A stretch of 64,000 nucleotides of DNA. Origin: Lolium rigidum (lineage: Eukaryota; Streptophyta; Magnoliopsida; Poales; Poaceae). A program made the translations under genes and the position numbers. The stretch is from positions 335,155,090 to 335,219,089 of the forward strand of contig NC_061514.1 in assembly GCF_022539505.1 (NCBI RefSeq), written 5' to 3'. Shown one piece after another: positions 45,963 to 58,932 of the stretch. The notes below the pieces were generated by a model that did no database searches, was not told the origin of the DNA, and saw nothing but the letters and a program-made list of their open reading frames with translations. Within the stretch, counting starts at the first letter, position 1, and each line of letters starts with the position of its first letter.

Positions 45963-46969
45963 TTGGTGTGAGGTTGGTTCTCACTGCTTAATAGCTTTGA
46001 AGCTAATAATCTATGTTACCTTCCAAATTAGTGGTTATGATACGTACTGTGTACATACTTGCTGGGATTACTAGGATTGTAGCTCACGGATTTGGATGGT
46101 CCTACTTAATGAGACCTAATTAGGTAAAGCCAACCCGACCTAATGTTGCCATCAGCTGGACCTGTACACACATGACATGGGATGTATTGGGTTGCAGCAA
46201 CTGCAAATAATGCATGCTAGGTATGTGAGTTGTTTAGTGGTTTATTTGGTGGTTGTTGCTTCTTGGGGTATTTAAGTTATTATTTTGTGACGGAGTTTGA
46301 GCTGTTATTATCAGTGTAATATAATAGAGTGGGAGCTGTTTCTGGTTGATGGGTTTGGATAGGTAGGAATAGGATGACGGTTGAAACTACCAGGCAGCTT
46401 TCTCTGTTCTTAGATTCTCATTCCCCCTTTTAGCAGGTCTTTTGATCTCAAGATCTCTCCCTTTTTGCAGACCTTTTTAGCCTCTGGATTTATGTAGCTG
46501 TCCAACAGAGCAATCAAATTGAGGTTCCCAGCGCTAATACAACAAAGCACAATCAAATATATTTTTTCGGAACATTAATTTAGTGGCACTTGTATCAGAC
46601 GTTTTTCTCTCTTTATGTAGAGTACTCTCCTAAAACCTCTCAAACCTCCAGTAGCCAGTGTGATTATTTTTCTAGTAGAGAATATCTACCTGACATATAT
46701 CAAACGAAATAATAATGATAACAAAGGTATATTCAGTGGAACATTTGGCATAACAGGATTCCCTCCCTAATTCTTGGGTCTTTGTGCCACCGTCTGCATC
46801 ATTGCAGTACAGGTATGAGGTATCCGGAGGGTTTCTGTTGCCACAGCAAACACTAGCTAGGAACTGTGGTGTCCCCTTATCACTTATCAGGCATGAGTGA
46901 TGGCTGGCGAGTCCTTGGAATTTGCCGGTGCTATAATCTAAACGCAAGTGCATGATTAGATTATCCAGG

Positions 46970-47046
46970 CTGCATGCAGGGAGGCAGCAGAATGCCAGGT
47001 TGAGTAGGGCAGATTGGGTCGGCACCCAACTGCCAGGCACATGCAG
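46970..47046 (+). ncRNA. Candidate stem-loop, copy C counterpart
   Basis: CTGCATG/CATGCAG arms and TTGGGT-cggc-ACCCAA tip match the structure at 28562-28639. The middle pairing is replaced here by GGCAG/CTGCC next to the tip. No known small RNA is recognised. Confidence 0.25.
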
Positions 47047-47080
47047 AGGATCAGATGATCCTGGATGATGTTGCTAAGCT

Positions 47081-48779
47081 GGGGTATTGTATCACGCATT
47101 CACAGCCATCTCCCCGCAGAAACAAAAAACAAAAGGTATCTTTTGGTTGTAAATTTGTCTAAATATCAGCTAGCTGAAAATGCAATTCGACATAAGTCAG
47201 ATTTTGACTTACGTACTACTCATTTCATCATTTCCCACCCCCGCTTCCATTCTCATTAAAATCAGTTTGGCGCCAGAAAAAAAACCAATATGTTCATTTC
47301 AATTCAGTCCGGTTTTCTTTGGATTTTCCAATCGATACAATACCCGACACCATTTAATTCACCACTCTGCTAATGACTTAGACTAAAAAGGTAAAGCCCA
47401 GTATTGCTACAGTTTTTGGGCCTTACACAGGAACAGAAAAAGGGGCGCCTCCTATTCCTTAACTCTACCAACTACCCACATCGTCAGCATCTTTCTTCTT
47501 CCTCCCCGCACAAAGCACCTGCTGCCTCAGTAGCAATGGGCACCACGACAGAAACGAGACAAGGATCATCACAAATCAGAAACGAGACGAGGATCCGCGA
47601 TGGAGAGGAATGAGAGAACATACAACAAACTACTTGATCTCATCCACTCTCTGCTCAGGTTCTTCACCCGGACACACCTCCTTTCCAGTACATCATTCTT
47701 GTTCTAGAAATGTAGCCCCCTGCTAATTGTCTTCATCTCCATAGAAATAATCCATTGTATATTATGAAACAATACAAAAAAACCTCATGCTTAAAAGAAG
47801 GAAAAGCCCTTAGCCACGAATATTATCACTGATGAGTAAACATAGATGACTAAATTCACTTACCAGCTACAGTAGCTTCTCCATATTTGCCTTTCTTATC
47901 GTGGAGGATTCAAACTGAGGACCCCCTGTGGCCGCTACTAATGAGAAGAAGATTAAGAAACTCTTAGATCAAAATACTGATAATACTTAGCTGCAGAAAT
48001 GATCGTTGACAACAAAAACACTTAAATTTTGATGCACCCTTGTTCAAGTTTTACTTCCCCTGTAACACAAAAAACACTTAAATTATTCCCTGGAACTCAC
48101 TAGAAAGGTGAATCTACATGAGCTTTGACAACATCCAGTTAAGAAAATGCTACATGTAAGAATGATCAACCAAAACCCTCTTTAAAAGCTAACAGTCCAC
48201 CAACTACAGACGGAAAGAAAGTCAGTTCATGCATCCGCACACGCCCCTCCGACTAAGCCCTTACCTGCCCTATTTTCCATTGCAATGAAAACAACTAAAT
48301 TTAAAACTACAAACTGAGGAATTCAATGAGTAAAGGGTGAATACATGGTTTTCGAAAAGAATGCAAACCGAGAGATTTAGGCAATGAAGAAACAGAGAAA
48401 CCAATGGACTAGTTCTCATTCGATAAAAACTAATTTCTCTAGTAAATACAGTGGATCAAGTTTTGCATTTCAAAAAGCACCACAAATGCACAAAATGGAG
48501 TTACCCATGTATGGTAAACCGTTAACAGCAGCAAACCTCTCCAGATTAGCTTTCGTCGATGGCCCTAAGGAAGACACCGGTTAGGACCTGTGCCAGCCAT
48601 AGCTCAGCCAAAAATCTTCCTGATGTCTGGGTGCACATCTGTAGTGCTGCAAATCACACACAAACAGAAAGAATAAATGTTAATCGTGGGTACCATCACC
48701 AGCCAAACATAGTAGCAACAACCTCATGTACCTACTGACCCGGGGATGCAGATGGCGAATCAACTATAGCATAGCAAAT
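47081..48779. other. Intergenic, no gene recognised
   Basis: AT-rich DNA with frames under 70 codons. A minus-strand exon-like island near 48590-48650 (between possible splice signals) is too short to identify. Confidence 0.3.
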
Positions 48780-49870
48780 CAATAATAAATGGTCCAAGAG
48801 AGAAGTGTGCATTCCGAGCAGAGGCCAGAATCAGCGAGACCATCGGAGACTAGCACAAAAATGATTCGTACTGAAGAAAGAGACACATTAAGCTGAAGAA
48901 AGAGTGAAAAAAGAACCAAGAAAATAAAAGAGTGAAAGAAAATAAAATACTGAAGAAAGACTGGAAGAGGCAGAGAGCAAATGAGGACAGAAGAAACTAA
49001 GAGAAAATGACAAGGTGAAACTCTGGAATAAGGACTGAAACAATGAAACTCTGAAATAAAATGAAGAATAAAGATTAGGAATGAAGAATTATAATATGAC
49101 AAGATAAACTGAAAACAAAAACTAAGAGAAAGAGAAGAACTGAAGGAACAAAGAAATAGAAAAAGAGAATAATGACTGAAGGACTTGAGAAACTGATGAT
49201 TGAAGAACTTGAGAAACTGAGTTAATAAAGAAATAAACTGAGCAAAACAAACTTAGATAATAAGAGACATATACTGAGAAATAAGAGACGATTGAGAAAA
49301 TAAAGAGAAGCTGATAAAGAGGCAGAGAGCAAATGAAACTCAAGAAACAACTGAGAGATCAATGAAATGAAACTGACCAAAAGAGTTAATGAACAAATAG
49401 ACTGAGCAAAAATGAGCTAATACAAGAACAGAGAGCCGAGTGAGCAAATAAGATTGCGGCCAAGATAATCTGAAGAAATAATAAAACCTGAGAGGCTGAG
49501 CTACTGAAAAAATACTAAAAATGACAAATGAAGACTGAGATGACTGAATAATCAATTATAAATATGAGGAATGAAGAATAATGAATGAACAGAGCTAGCA
49601 ATTAATTCTTTATTAACTTATATTTTCATGACATCACTGAAAAATGATGAATGAAGACTGAGAAGGCCAAACAATGAATGAAGAAATGATAAATAAAAAC
49701 TGAAAGAAAAGAATCCGAGAGATTTGAAGAGTACTGAAGAAATAAATAGTGGGACTAAATAACTGAGAAAAAAAGGAGGCTAAGGACAAGAGCTGAGAAA
49801 AAGGTTGTCGAAATTGATATATAATGACTACAGAAATTAAGATAGAATGAGGATGAAAAGGTTTCTTAGT
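48780..49870 (+). repeat. Purine-rich degenerate repeat tract
   Basis: The plus strand is strikingly A/G-rich for about 1.1 kb and is built from variants of GAAACTGAGAA, GAAGAACTGA and AATAAAGA. No fixed period is clear. The minus-strand frames here (Ser/Phe/Leu/Val strings) are low-complexity artefacts of this tract. Confidence 0.7.
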
Positions 49871-52738
49871 TGATAACGCCGTAAATACATGGTGAGAATG
49901 GCCAAAAGGAATTAACTGAGGTGATGTTCATATACAGACCGTCCTATAGATGAACAGGGATAGTCACAGGTTGGAATAATATTTTTCTCAATGGTGAACT
50001 TTGGGTGAACCGGTGCTGTCGTTGCGAACACGAGTGGTGGCCACACTTTGGTATCTAGCATAGCATTGCCCAGTTCTCCATGTATGCTTAGCTTGTGCTT
50101 CAGTCACCAAAGAACCTACTAACCATCGAAAGCAAATCAATATCCAGTTCTCCATAGCTAGCTGAGGAGAAGGAGAAAGTCATCTCTTCACCCACTCATG
50201 AACTTACCAAGCTCATACATCATGATTTATTGTTGCCTATTGCAAGTGGGAAATAAAGAAGGAGGAGGCCATTAGGGCTATGATTGATCAAATTATTAGG
50301 TTCCGGTGATGAGGAAGCTTCTCTACCTCTCCCAGCTCCACCAGTCAGAGGACTAAAAGGGGAGGAAAGAAAATCGCAATGAAAAGAAGGGTTTTAGTGA
50401 ACAATAGTAGTGCTAGAGACAAGCAAAAGCAAATGGAAGCTTCAACTTAACATCATCTGGAGATATACAAGCTTCACCACTCAGGGAAAACATGCCAAGG
50501 AGCTGAATCAACACTAGACAATGAAGAGCAACTTGAAGAAACCGAGGCACAACACATTGGCATGGACGAGCAATGTTTGGCAAACTAAAACTTATGCTTT
50601 AACTGACAAGAAAAACTAAGAAATAAAGAAGACTGTCACTAGACAGAGAATAGCATGACTGAGAAAATCATATATTTACAATGAAAATACAATTATAAAG
50701 TAATGTAAGACCTTAGGTGAAAGACAAATGCCCACCCAGGTCTGCATAAAATTGTTTTACATTCCGTAAGTTGCATAAAACTGATAAAACTACACAAATG
50801 CAAACGCGGATCTGCTCATAACTAAATATTTGCTCACACGAGTCTACTCATAGGTAAAAAGAAATTAGAAAATAATATTTTACATTCCCTAAAGCTGGAT
50901 AAAACTGATAAAACAACACATAAGAAAACTAGGTGCACAAAAAACTCATTATTTCATTTTATAAAAAAAATGTGAAAACACATATGACAGATACAGCTGG
51001 AGGACAAAGCAAACAACAAGCATGACAACAATCAATGTATTGTTGATAATTAAATAAATGTAGCATACTATTGATAATTCATTGAGACGCCTCACACATT
51101 AACTGACAGGGCCTGAGAATAGTAACAATTTAAAGCTACAAATCCACTTGCCAGCAGCAATGAACAACACACTGCCTACCTGGAAGCCAAGTACAAGTAC
51201 TGCATATCCCAGGTCACACATACAGTTGTAAAGGGAAACAGCCAAACCCAGTGTACCCCAGGTAGCTGCTCGTGGAAAACAAGAGGCTACTGGACATTGA
51301 ACATGAGGATGGAAAATTCGAAATGAACAATGAACAAGCACAGATTATACAAGAAAAAAACATATGAGCAGGCTGCCCGCTGGAAAACAGTAAACATGAA
51401 CAAGTAGTATATGGTTATGTAACACAAGCACATCAAAAAGTGCCTTGCACCACATAGAAAAAACCAACTACCTAAGTTCTACTGAATTCATAACACCACA
51501 GGAATTCAGACTAAAACCTAGAAGCTAGTATCTACTCAAATATAATCACATAAGCATCTGAAAAACAGACAATTATACTCCATTAATAATCATCAAAAGT
51601 GGCTTGCACCACACAAAAGAAAATCAAAACTAAAACAAAAGATGCCCCTACACCATAAAGATTTGAAACACGCCAGCATCTCTTAAGTGAAATCAAAACT
51701 CTCTTAAAGATGACAATTAGCTATACTAGAATTAAAATGCAGCTATACACAGGTGCTAATTTTAAGAAATAAAAATTCAAAAACTAACATGAAAAACATG
51801 TAAATAATACTCAAGCAGCCTCTCCTTGGCTAGTGAATGAATATCATTGTAACAAATAGGGGAATGTCACAGAGCACCCAACGAATTCAAAGAAAATGTC
51901 CTCCACTCAAATGGATTTGGGTCACATGTGCATTCACGTATCCACAAACTGAGCTCAGATGAACCAGATCCGCACGAAAGTATATACATCGATCTACCAT
52001 GCGGAGTGCACGAGCAGCATGTGAAAAATGAGTCACCCCTGACACAGGCACAGATTTGCGAGACTCATGAGAAATAGGAGAAGAATCGAGAAACGTACCC
52101 GACCAGCCGACGGCTCCAGATCCTGCCAGATCCTCAATCCGGTGGCCTGTCCACTGGCAGCTCTGCCCCTCGCCTCCTCGCACCTACAAGCCTCGTCGCT
52201 CTAGTGGCAGATACTCCATGCCTAATCTGGTGGCAGATCCTCCACCCCTCCTCGCTGCGGTGGCAGATCCTCCTCCCATCCTCGCTCTGGTGGTGTTCCC
52301 CGTGCCACCCCCGCCGTGGGAGAGCTCCCGCCTCCGCCTCGCCGCTTGCCCCTCCGCAGGGAAAGGGTGAATGAGCAAAGGGCCAAAGGCAGGAAAAGAG
52401 AAAACCGGGCTTGGCTGAACCAAATGAAAAAAACCGGGACAGAGGAAAACCTGAATAAGTCTGCTCTGGACCCTGGAGCTCGTTGAGATTCACGCGATAT
52501 TTTGAAACGAACGACCGACGATCTGACTTATGGAGAATTGGATTTTCAGCTAGCTGAAAATTAGGAATATCAATGCACCACTTTTTCCGAAACGGGTTGA
52601 TTTTTTTTTCAAAGAGGAGTCAACACGCCTTTTGAATGTGACAACAAACCGTTAATGGAGTTGAGGATTTAGCCAAATGAAAATGTAGCCGTAGACTTTC
52701 CATGCATGCATGCAAAGAAGTCATAATTCCGCATTTTT
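49871..52738. other. Intergenic with a possible minus-strand first exon at its right end
   Basis: AT-rich until about 52080. Then 52080-52440 is GC-rich, and on the minus strand it resembles a first exon: several GAGGATCTGCCACC-type repeats, then a GTACGT donor-like site near 52098. No protein family is recognised. The AT-rich stretch to the left could be its intron. Confidence 0.3.
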
Positions 52739-52760
52739 TTGCAAATCTTTACTTTTTTTT

Positions 52761-55332
52761 GTTGAGAAAAGGTAACTCTCTTTATTACCCAATAAGCATG
52801 GGTACAATGTGTGTATCAGACTATCAGGTGGATTCAGCAGCCACAAACGTCGATTCAGAAGCCACAAACGGCGACTCTGATACAAATCCAAAGAGCTATG
52901 AGCTAGATCATGGGCATGCCCAATAGACACTCTTTTTCAGAGTTTTGCACATGCTCGCGACCCGCGAAACAGGAAACCCTCTCGTGACCCAGCTCTCCCT
53001 CAGGCTTCCTTCCCCGCCTTCCTTTGCCGCTACCGTCGGCGTGGGCCGCCGGGCGTTGCCCGTGCGGTGCCGGCGGCGGCGGGGTTGACTCTACCCACTG
53101 CGAAGTTGGGGACGCGGGGACCTCGGGCTAGCGGCGGTGCTCTTCGGCAGGCGGCGGTCCGGCGTGGCGGCATGGAACCTGCGCGTCGGGTGGGAGGAGG
53201 AGCGGCGGCGCGGCCGTTGGCGACGGAGCAGCGTAGGCGGCGCCATGGCAGGGCCTGCTCGGCCCAGATCTGGGCCCAGGTCGGGGCCCAGAGGGGCTAG
53301 GCGGTTGACCTGCGGTTGGCACGCCGGCGGAGCTCCCTAGAGGCGAAGAAGGCACGACAGCGGTGGGTGGGTTGCGGCGGCACTCCGGCCGGCCAGCTGT
53401 AGCATAGCAGCGGGGCATTGCGGGCCATTTTCGGCCCGGCTGGGCCAGTTCGGGTCTGGTTTGCCTCGTTGCCTAGTCCGGTCGGCTACCACGAAGGCGG
53501 TGGAGGTAGTTCCCTCCCGCATGGCTGCGGTGCTGCTACCCCCATCCCTGCTGCATCCCTTTTCTTCTTCTAGGCCCTGTTCCGATGACCACAGTTAGGC
53601 GGCGAGGATGGCTACAAGACCGTGGTGGCGTGTGCTAGTGGGCGGCATGTTAGGTGGAGCACGTCGGAGCGTCTGGAGTGGTCGGTTTGGTGGTCGGGAG
53701 AAATCCTTGTCGGCATGTTCGACACCGATGCGGTGACGCTTGCGGGTGTCACCTTGCCTTCCTGAAGGGCGTCGGGTGTAGCTCCTCCTCAATCCCCTCC
53801 ACTTACCGGGCGAAACCCTAGGACTAATCCAGGCAGCAGCGGCGTCATCGTCGTTTCCTTGGTGAAGGTGTTGCTTGGTATGCGGCGTCTCGGCGTGCTA
53901 GGAGTGTGGTGGTACTTCTCCAGAGGGCGCAGCGGTTGCGGGTCGTCATCGTTTTCGTCGATCTGCCGGTGTCGGTATTGTTTTTCTTTCCTTTCTTTGT
54001 TTTTCTTTTGGGCTTAGTTGTGCTGCGGTCCCAGCTTTTTCGTTGTATCGGGTGGTTACTATATTAATATAGCGGGGCGAAAGCCTATTTCGAGGACACT
54101 CTTTTTCATGAATAAAACTAACCTCCTAAACTCACTACTAGAGATCCTATTTCATTCAAAACAGTACTAAAACTGGGGCTGTAATTGTTCTTCAAAACTG
54201 TAATCACTTCGAGGCAGTCTGAAGTGATCACATATTTAGAAACCTGAAGATCATTTGCCAACGCTAATGCCTCACGACATACAATTGATTCAAGAATTGC
54301 AAGTTCAGAAATTCCTGGGCAAGCAAGGACTGAGGCTCTCATATAATGTCGATCAGGACTGCGGCAAATTTCCGCCACCACTCCAAGATTTTTCGTCCGG
54401 GCAACTGCAGCATCAACGTTAATTTTAACTTGATCACCTGGCAGAGGTATCCACTTAGGGGCTGAGGAACGAGCAGACCGATCAGTCATCGTAGATCGAA
54501 CTTTTGCACCCGAAAAATTCAGGTCACATATAAACTTCTCGATGAATTTAAAAATTGCAAAAGGACTTTGGTAAATCTCCACGTGGATGGCCTTTCTCCT
54601 TGCAGTACAAATGGACCAGAGTGCAACAAAAGTTTTCACAAACTGACTATGGTTTAGTGATTCTATTAGGAAGAATATCCACTCTTTGGCACTTCTACAT
54701 TGATTTACAGAAATGTGCTCAACTAGCTCTTCATCCAATAATACCCAGACACTGCGTGTCATGGAGCAATCAAGCAGAGAATGCCTCCAGTCATCTTCCA
54801 ATGCGTGGCAGAAACAACATTCAGAAGTAACTGCCATATTCCGGTGAAAACGAACTGAACGAGTGGGAATAGATTGGTGAGCTAGTCTCCAAAGGAACAC
54901 CTGTAATTTGTTTGGAATCTTTACCTTCCACATCTTGCACCACACCTTCTGTTCTGAAGATGATGAGGAGCTAGATTGTCTACCTTGAAGCCAATCTTCG
55001 AGAATCTTTTTTGTGTTCACTAAAGCTCTATGCGCAGATCGGACAGAGAAAATTCCAGTCTTCTCAAAATGCCAAGCCCATGAGTCTTCTTGAAAAGTTG
55101 TACATATCGGTATTGATTCAATCACCACAATATCCATTGGTAGAAAATATTGCTGCAACATATCCGATTTCCAAGTACCTAAGGCGTGATCTATTAAATC
55201 TGAAACCAGAATAGGTGGCTGGTTTTTTAGTGCAACAAAAGGCCGCAGCCTAGTACTTCTTGGCAACCAATCTTCTTGCCAGATTCTTGTACTTGAGCCA
55301 CTACCTGTCCTCTTAATCAGCCCCAGATTCAG
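52761..55332 (-). pseudogene. LINE-D ORF2 C-terminus: zinc-binding region and RNase H
   Basis: The frame from 55332 to 54118 carries WKVKIPNKLQVFLWRL with a downstream CCFCHALED...HSLLDC zinc-binding cluster. It is followed by an RNase H fold with VKINVDAAV (first Asp), a Glu in ELAILESIVCREAL, and TSDCLEV (second Asp). The closing AHDLAH motif is at about 52900 on the far side of the inserted retroposon, in another frame, so a frameshift exists as well. The residues right of 55332 in the same open frame (up to 55386) are host DNA. Function when intact: copies LINE RNA and degrades template RNA. Confidence 0.88.
52940..54094 (+). mobile_element. ORF-less LINE-like retroposon inserted in LINE-D
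   Basis: Flanked by a perfect 14-bp duplication GACACTCTTTTTCA (52926-52939 and 54095-54108). The 1,155-bp body is GC-rich and resembles the 5' untranslated regions of grass LINEs. It ends in a T-rich part and GCGGGGCGAAAGCC, a LINE-like 3' end, without a clear poly(A). Overlapping frames up to 96 codons are GC-driven and unconvincing. Confidence 0.75.
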
Positions 55333-55666
55333 TTGCAAATCTTTACTGATAAGGATAATATGAAAAGGTTGGACAGAGCAATCCATTGCAAGTGTGCAAG
55401 TTCAGTGGACCGCCTCGCCGGCCACGGAATCTAACGTTGCTGTAAGAATGAAGGCCCAATGGATATGTTTGTACTCATTGTACTTTGTTATGGACATCAG
55501 AAAGGCCCATGAATAAGGAATGTTAGAGGCTGCCGTTTTTCTGTAGAGAACGCGGCTAGATTTATTCCCAAACTGCGTATGGAGTATGGTCCGGTGCAAA
55601 GTTCATCGGGTAAATTCTCAAGCTACATGGCCTCACGAAGTCGTGATACATGCCGCGACTCTCATT

Positions 55667-55684
55667 CCCCCCCCCCCCCCCCCC
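55667..55684 (+). repeat. C18 homopolymer
   Basis: Eighteen consecutive C near the 5' end of the ORF-less retroposon, followed by ACACAC. It is an obvious slippage site; its exact length may vary or be miscalled. Confidence 0.9.
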
Positions 55685-56542
55685 ACACACCCCGAGCAGC
55701 TCTCAGCTTGCTACAGTCCTTGGCCTCTCCTCCCTCGTGGCCGGGCAGATCCGAAGCCACTCCGCTGGAATAGCCGGCCGGAGGCGGTGGAGGTGAAGTG
55801 CCCGAGTAGATTAGGCTTAGTCTAGGTCTTCTCCTCCTTCCTTTTTAGTAGTTTACCCTTGTGGATTTGCCGTGATGCCCGTGTTGAGGTGCTGGCGGTG
55901 GAGTCTGGGCTTCTCCCTGCTGCTGGCGGCGGTTCTGCAGCTGCTCGTGGGGCTCCAGCGGTAGGAGCCAGAGGCGAGCGGCGGCAGGTCGGCGTCATCC
56001 TCTCCAATAAAAGCCTTCTTTGAGTCACCAGATCTGAGCGAGTTCGTCTTGATTCCCCCTCTCTCTGGCCACCGCGGTGGTGGAGATTCGGAGGGGGTCT
56101 CCGACGACACCGCTTTTGGCAGATCTGCTGGCTCCTTCTCTGGAGCTGATCTTCGTCGAGCGAAACACACGGTGACCAAGCATGTCACCGTGATCCTTGG
56201 CCAATATGGTGGCCCGATTTCATCTACCTCCATGGCGGAGGCCCTCTCGGTCGGCTGCTGGAGCTCGACGCCACGAGGGAGACAAGTGGTTCGTCCCCGT
56301 CTCTCTGGTGGTTGCCAGGGGCTTGACCTTGGCGTCGGCAAAGAGCGTTCGAGCATCATGCGCTCGGAACTCGGCGGAGACACCTGGAGTTCGCCAGCGG
56401 TGCGTGGCGGAGACTACCTTGGACCTGATTGCTTTTTATCTCTTATTGTCAGGGTGGTTTTTGTAAAGTGGGAGGCCCCTTCTTCAAATTTTAGATTTCT
56501 CAGGGCAAGAGATGTAAAGAGGCTTTTCTGTAAAATGTACCT

Positions 56543-58932
56543 TTTTTTAGATAAATCACGAAGTCTGAAGTACAAGTATGAGAATCACATGAATTACAGT
56601 CATAAACCCGATATGGTTGCAACATGAATCAACCATCGGAACAAAAGACACCTAAATAGGCTTGCCATACTCTATCCTATTACTGTGTCGCCACCCAGTA
56701 GCCCGGTACTAGAAATCCTGAGTAACCACCAGCAGCTTGTGGCAGCCAGTATCCATATCCTTGCGCTGATCCTCCGGTAACAGGAAAGCCCATAGCTGTA
56801 TCCAATGCACAGCTCGATGAATAACCTGCAAAAAGTTAGTACCCTTTTGATTATTAAAAATTATATCATTTCTGGTATTCCATATTGTCCAGCATATAGC
56901 AGATATACCAATCCTAATTCTACTTTTATATTTTTCGGAACTCCATACAACCAGTTCCCAAACATATTGTTAACACTCGTGGGAGGCGGAATATTATAGG
57001 CAAAGTAAATCATCCTCCAAATAATAGTAGCAAAAGGGCATGTAAGGAACAAATGATCCACATTTTCATTTGTATCACAGAAACAACACTTTTGAGATCC
57101 TGTCCACCTACGTTTAGCCAAATTGTCCTTAGTAAGTAAAACCTTATTGTTAAGAAACCACATAAATTTTTTATCTTTAAAGGTATTTTAAGTTTCCATA
57201 AATATTTGCGTAGAAATCTTGTATGACCATTCATATAGTCAAGATACATAGACTTAACTGTGAATAAACCTGAATCTGTAAGCTTCCATACAAACTTATC
57301 AGGTTCGTCAGTAAGATTGATATTAATGAGGCGTTGACACAAATGTAACCATTCATTATATTTTTGATCATTTAAGCCTCTCCTGAATGTAATATTCAAC
57401 GGAGTCTGAGACAAAACAGTGGACACTAGAACATCTCTATGGTGAACAATATTATAAAGAGATGGATATTGCTGTGATAGAGGTACATCTCCTAACCAGA
57501 TATCTTCCCAAAAACGGACGGAACCACCATCACCAACTTTGAATAACCCTCTACTAAAAAAATCAGATTTGACTTTCATGAGCCCTTTCCGAAAAGGTGA
57601 GTCCGTAGGTTTAACCTGAACTTGCGCTAGAGTTTTAGAATGTAGGTACTTGTTATGCAGAATTTTTTGCCACATTCCTTGTTCAGTGAGAAGTTTGAAT
57701 AACCACTTACTAAGTAAGCATTTGTTCTTTAGTTCCAGAACTTCAATCCCTAATCCCCCTGATCTTTAGGCCTACAAATCATGTTCCATTTAGAGAGCCG
57801 GTACCTTTTCTTTTGTTCGTCGGGTTGCCAGAAAAAATTAGATCTATAAAAATCTAATCTTTTCCTAACACCCACTGGGATTTCCATGAAAGATAGCATG
57901 AACATTGGTAAACTTGTTAATACCGAATTAATGAGGACCAACCTATCCCCATAAGAAAGCATTTTACTACGCCAACATCCCAATTTAGAAGCAAAACGGG
58001 TTTCAACTGGATTCCATTCAGCATTTCTCAAAATTCGGTGATGGATGGGAATTCCAAGATATTTAAAAGGTAAAGCTCCGGCCTCACAACCAAAAATTTG
58101 CATATATTGTTGTTCAATATCCTTTGCTCTACCAAAACAGAAAATCTCGCTCTTATGAAAGTTGATTTTCAAACCAGAAAGTTGTTCAAAAATACATAAT
58201 ATTAATTTCATATTGAGTGCTTTGGCAATGTCATGTTCCACAAATAAGATTGTGTCATCAGCATATTGTAGGATTGAAATGCCACCGTCAACTAGATGGG
58301 ATAACAGCCCCCCAATTTGACCCGCTTCCTTAGCTCGAGCAATAAGAATAGCTAACATATCCGCAACAATATTGAAAAGAATCGGAGATAAAGGATCACC
58401 CTGTCTCAAACCTTTCCTAGTTTGAAAATTATGGCCAATATCATCATTCACCCTAATTCCTACACTCCCTCCTTGAACATATTGTTTAATTCGATTACAC
58501 CATATTTCATTAAATCCCTTCATACGCAAAACTTGTTGTAAAAAGGGCCATTTAACCTTATCATATGCCTTCTCAAAGTCAATTTTGAAAAGAACACCAT
58601 CTAACTTTTTTCGATGCAATTCATGTATAGACTCATGAAGCACGACTACTCCCTCTAGAATATGTCTGCCCGACATGAACGCAGACTGGGTAGGCTTAAT
58701 GATATTATGAGCTACATCAGTAATACGAATGGTGGCAACTTTAGTGAAAATCTTAAACACCACGTTGAGTAGACAGATAGGACGGTACTGTTGAATTTGT
58801 GTCGCATTGTCTTTTTTCGGTAATAGAGTAATGACCCCAAAGTTTAGCCTATGTAACGGTAACTCACCTCTTTGGAAGGAAATAAAAAGCGCCATCAAAT
58901 CAAATTTTATTACTTCCCAAAATTTTATGTAA
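56543..58932 (-). mobile_element. LINE-C, 5'-truncated, related to LINE-A
   Basis: A minus-strand LINE with its poly(A) tail at 56543-56548 and a perfect 15-bp duplication CTGTAAAATGTACCT (56528-56542 and 58933-58947). Its proteins closely follow LINE-A, but its 3' untranslated tail differs. The insertion starts inside the reverse transcriptase coding region (FWEVIKFDLMAL), so it was 5'-truncated on arrival. Confidence 0.92.
56681..58925 (-). pseudogene. LINE-C ORF2: reverse transcriptase and zinc-binding region
   Basis: The frame 58925-57750 carries the reverse transcriptase with QYADDTILF (near 58250) and SKLGCWRSKMLSYGDRL, confirming the Trp that is a stop in LINE-A. A break near 57760 leads to 57675-57010 (thumb-side region, WKLKIPLKI), and another near 57165 leads to 57163-56861 with the zinc-binding cluster (CCFCDT...HLFLTC). 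At least two frameshifts make it inactive. Confidence 0.9.

Larger units (their letters stand above)
45412..47080 (+). repeat. Copy C of the duplicated block, right part
   Basis: Continues copy C after the LINE: GGCACCATGTTTGTTAACA matches copy B at about 27355. Collinearity holds to about 47080, interrupted by the SINE near 45.7-45.96 kb and by a stretch near 46160-46270 absent from copy B. Confidence 0.8.
52754..55332 (-). mobile_element. LINE-D, 5'-truncated, split by an ORF-less retroposon
   Basis: A minus-strand LINE with its poly(A) tail at 52754-52760, flanked by the perfect 15-bp duplication TTGCAAATCTTTACT (52739-52753 and 55333-55347). It encodes the C-terminal zinc-binding region and an RNase H-like domain, which LINE-A lacks, so it is a different lineage. 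An insertion at 52940-54094 separates the last RNase H motif from the rest. Confidence 0.9.

Noticed and set aside
48779..49555. Minus-strand frames of 71-107 codons with membrane-like Phe/Leu/Ser strings
   Set aside because: They are the translation of the purine-rich repeat tract and not real membrane proteins.
53067..53522. Overlapping frames on both strands, 60-96 codons
   Set aside because: They lie inside the ORF-less retroposon and are open on several frames because of GC content.
56049..56627. 192-codon plus-strand frame
   Set aside because: It crosses the boundary into LINE-C in the opposite orientation, so it cannot be an original gene.
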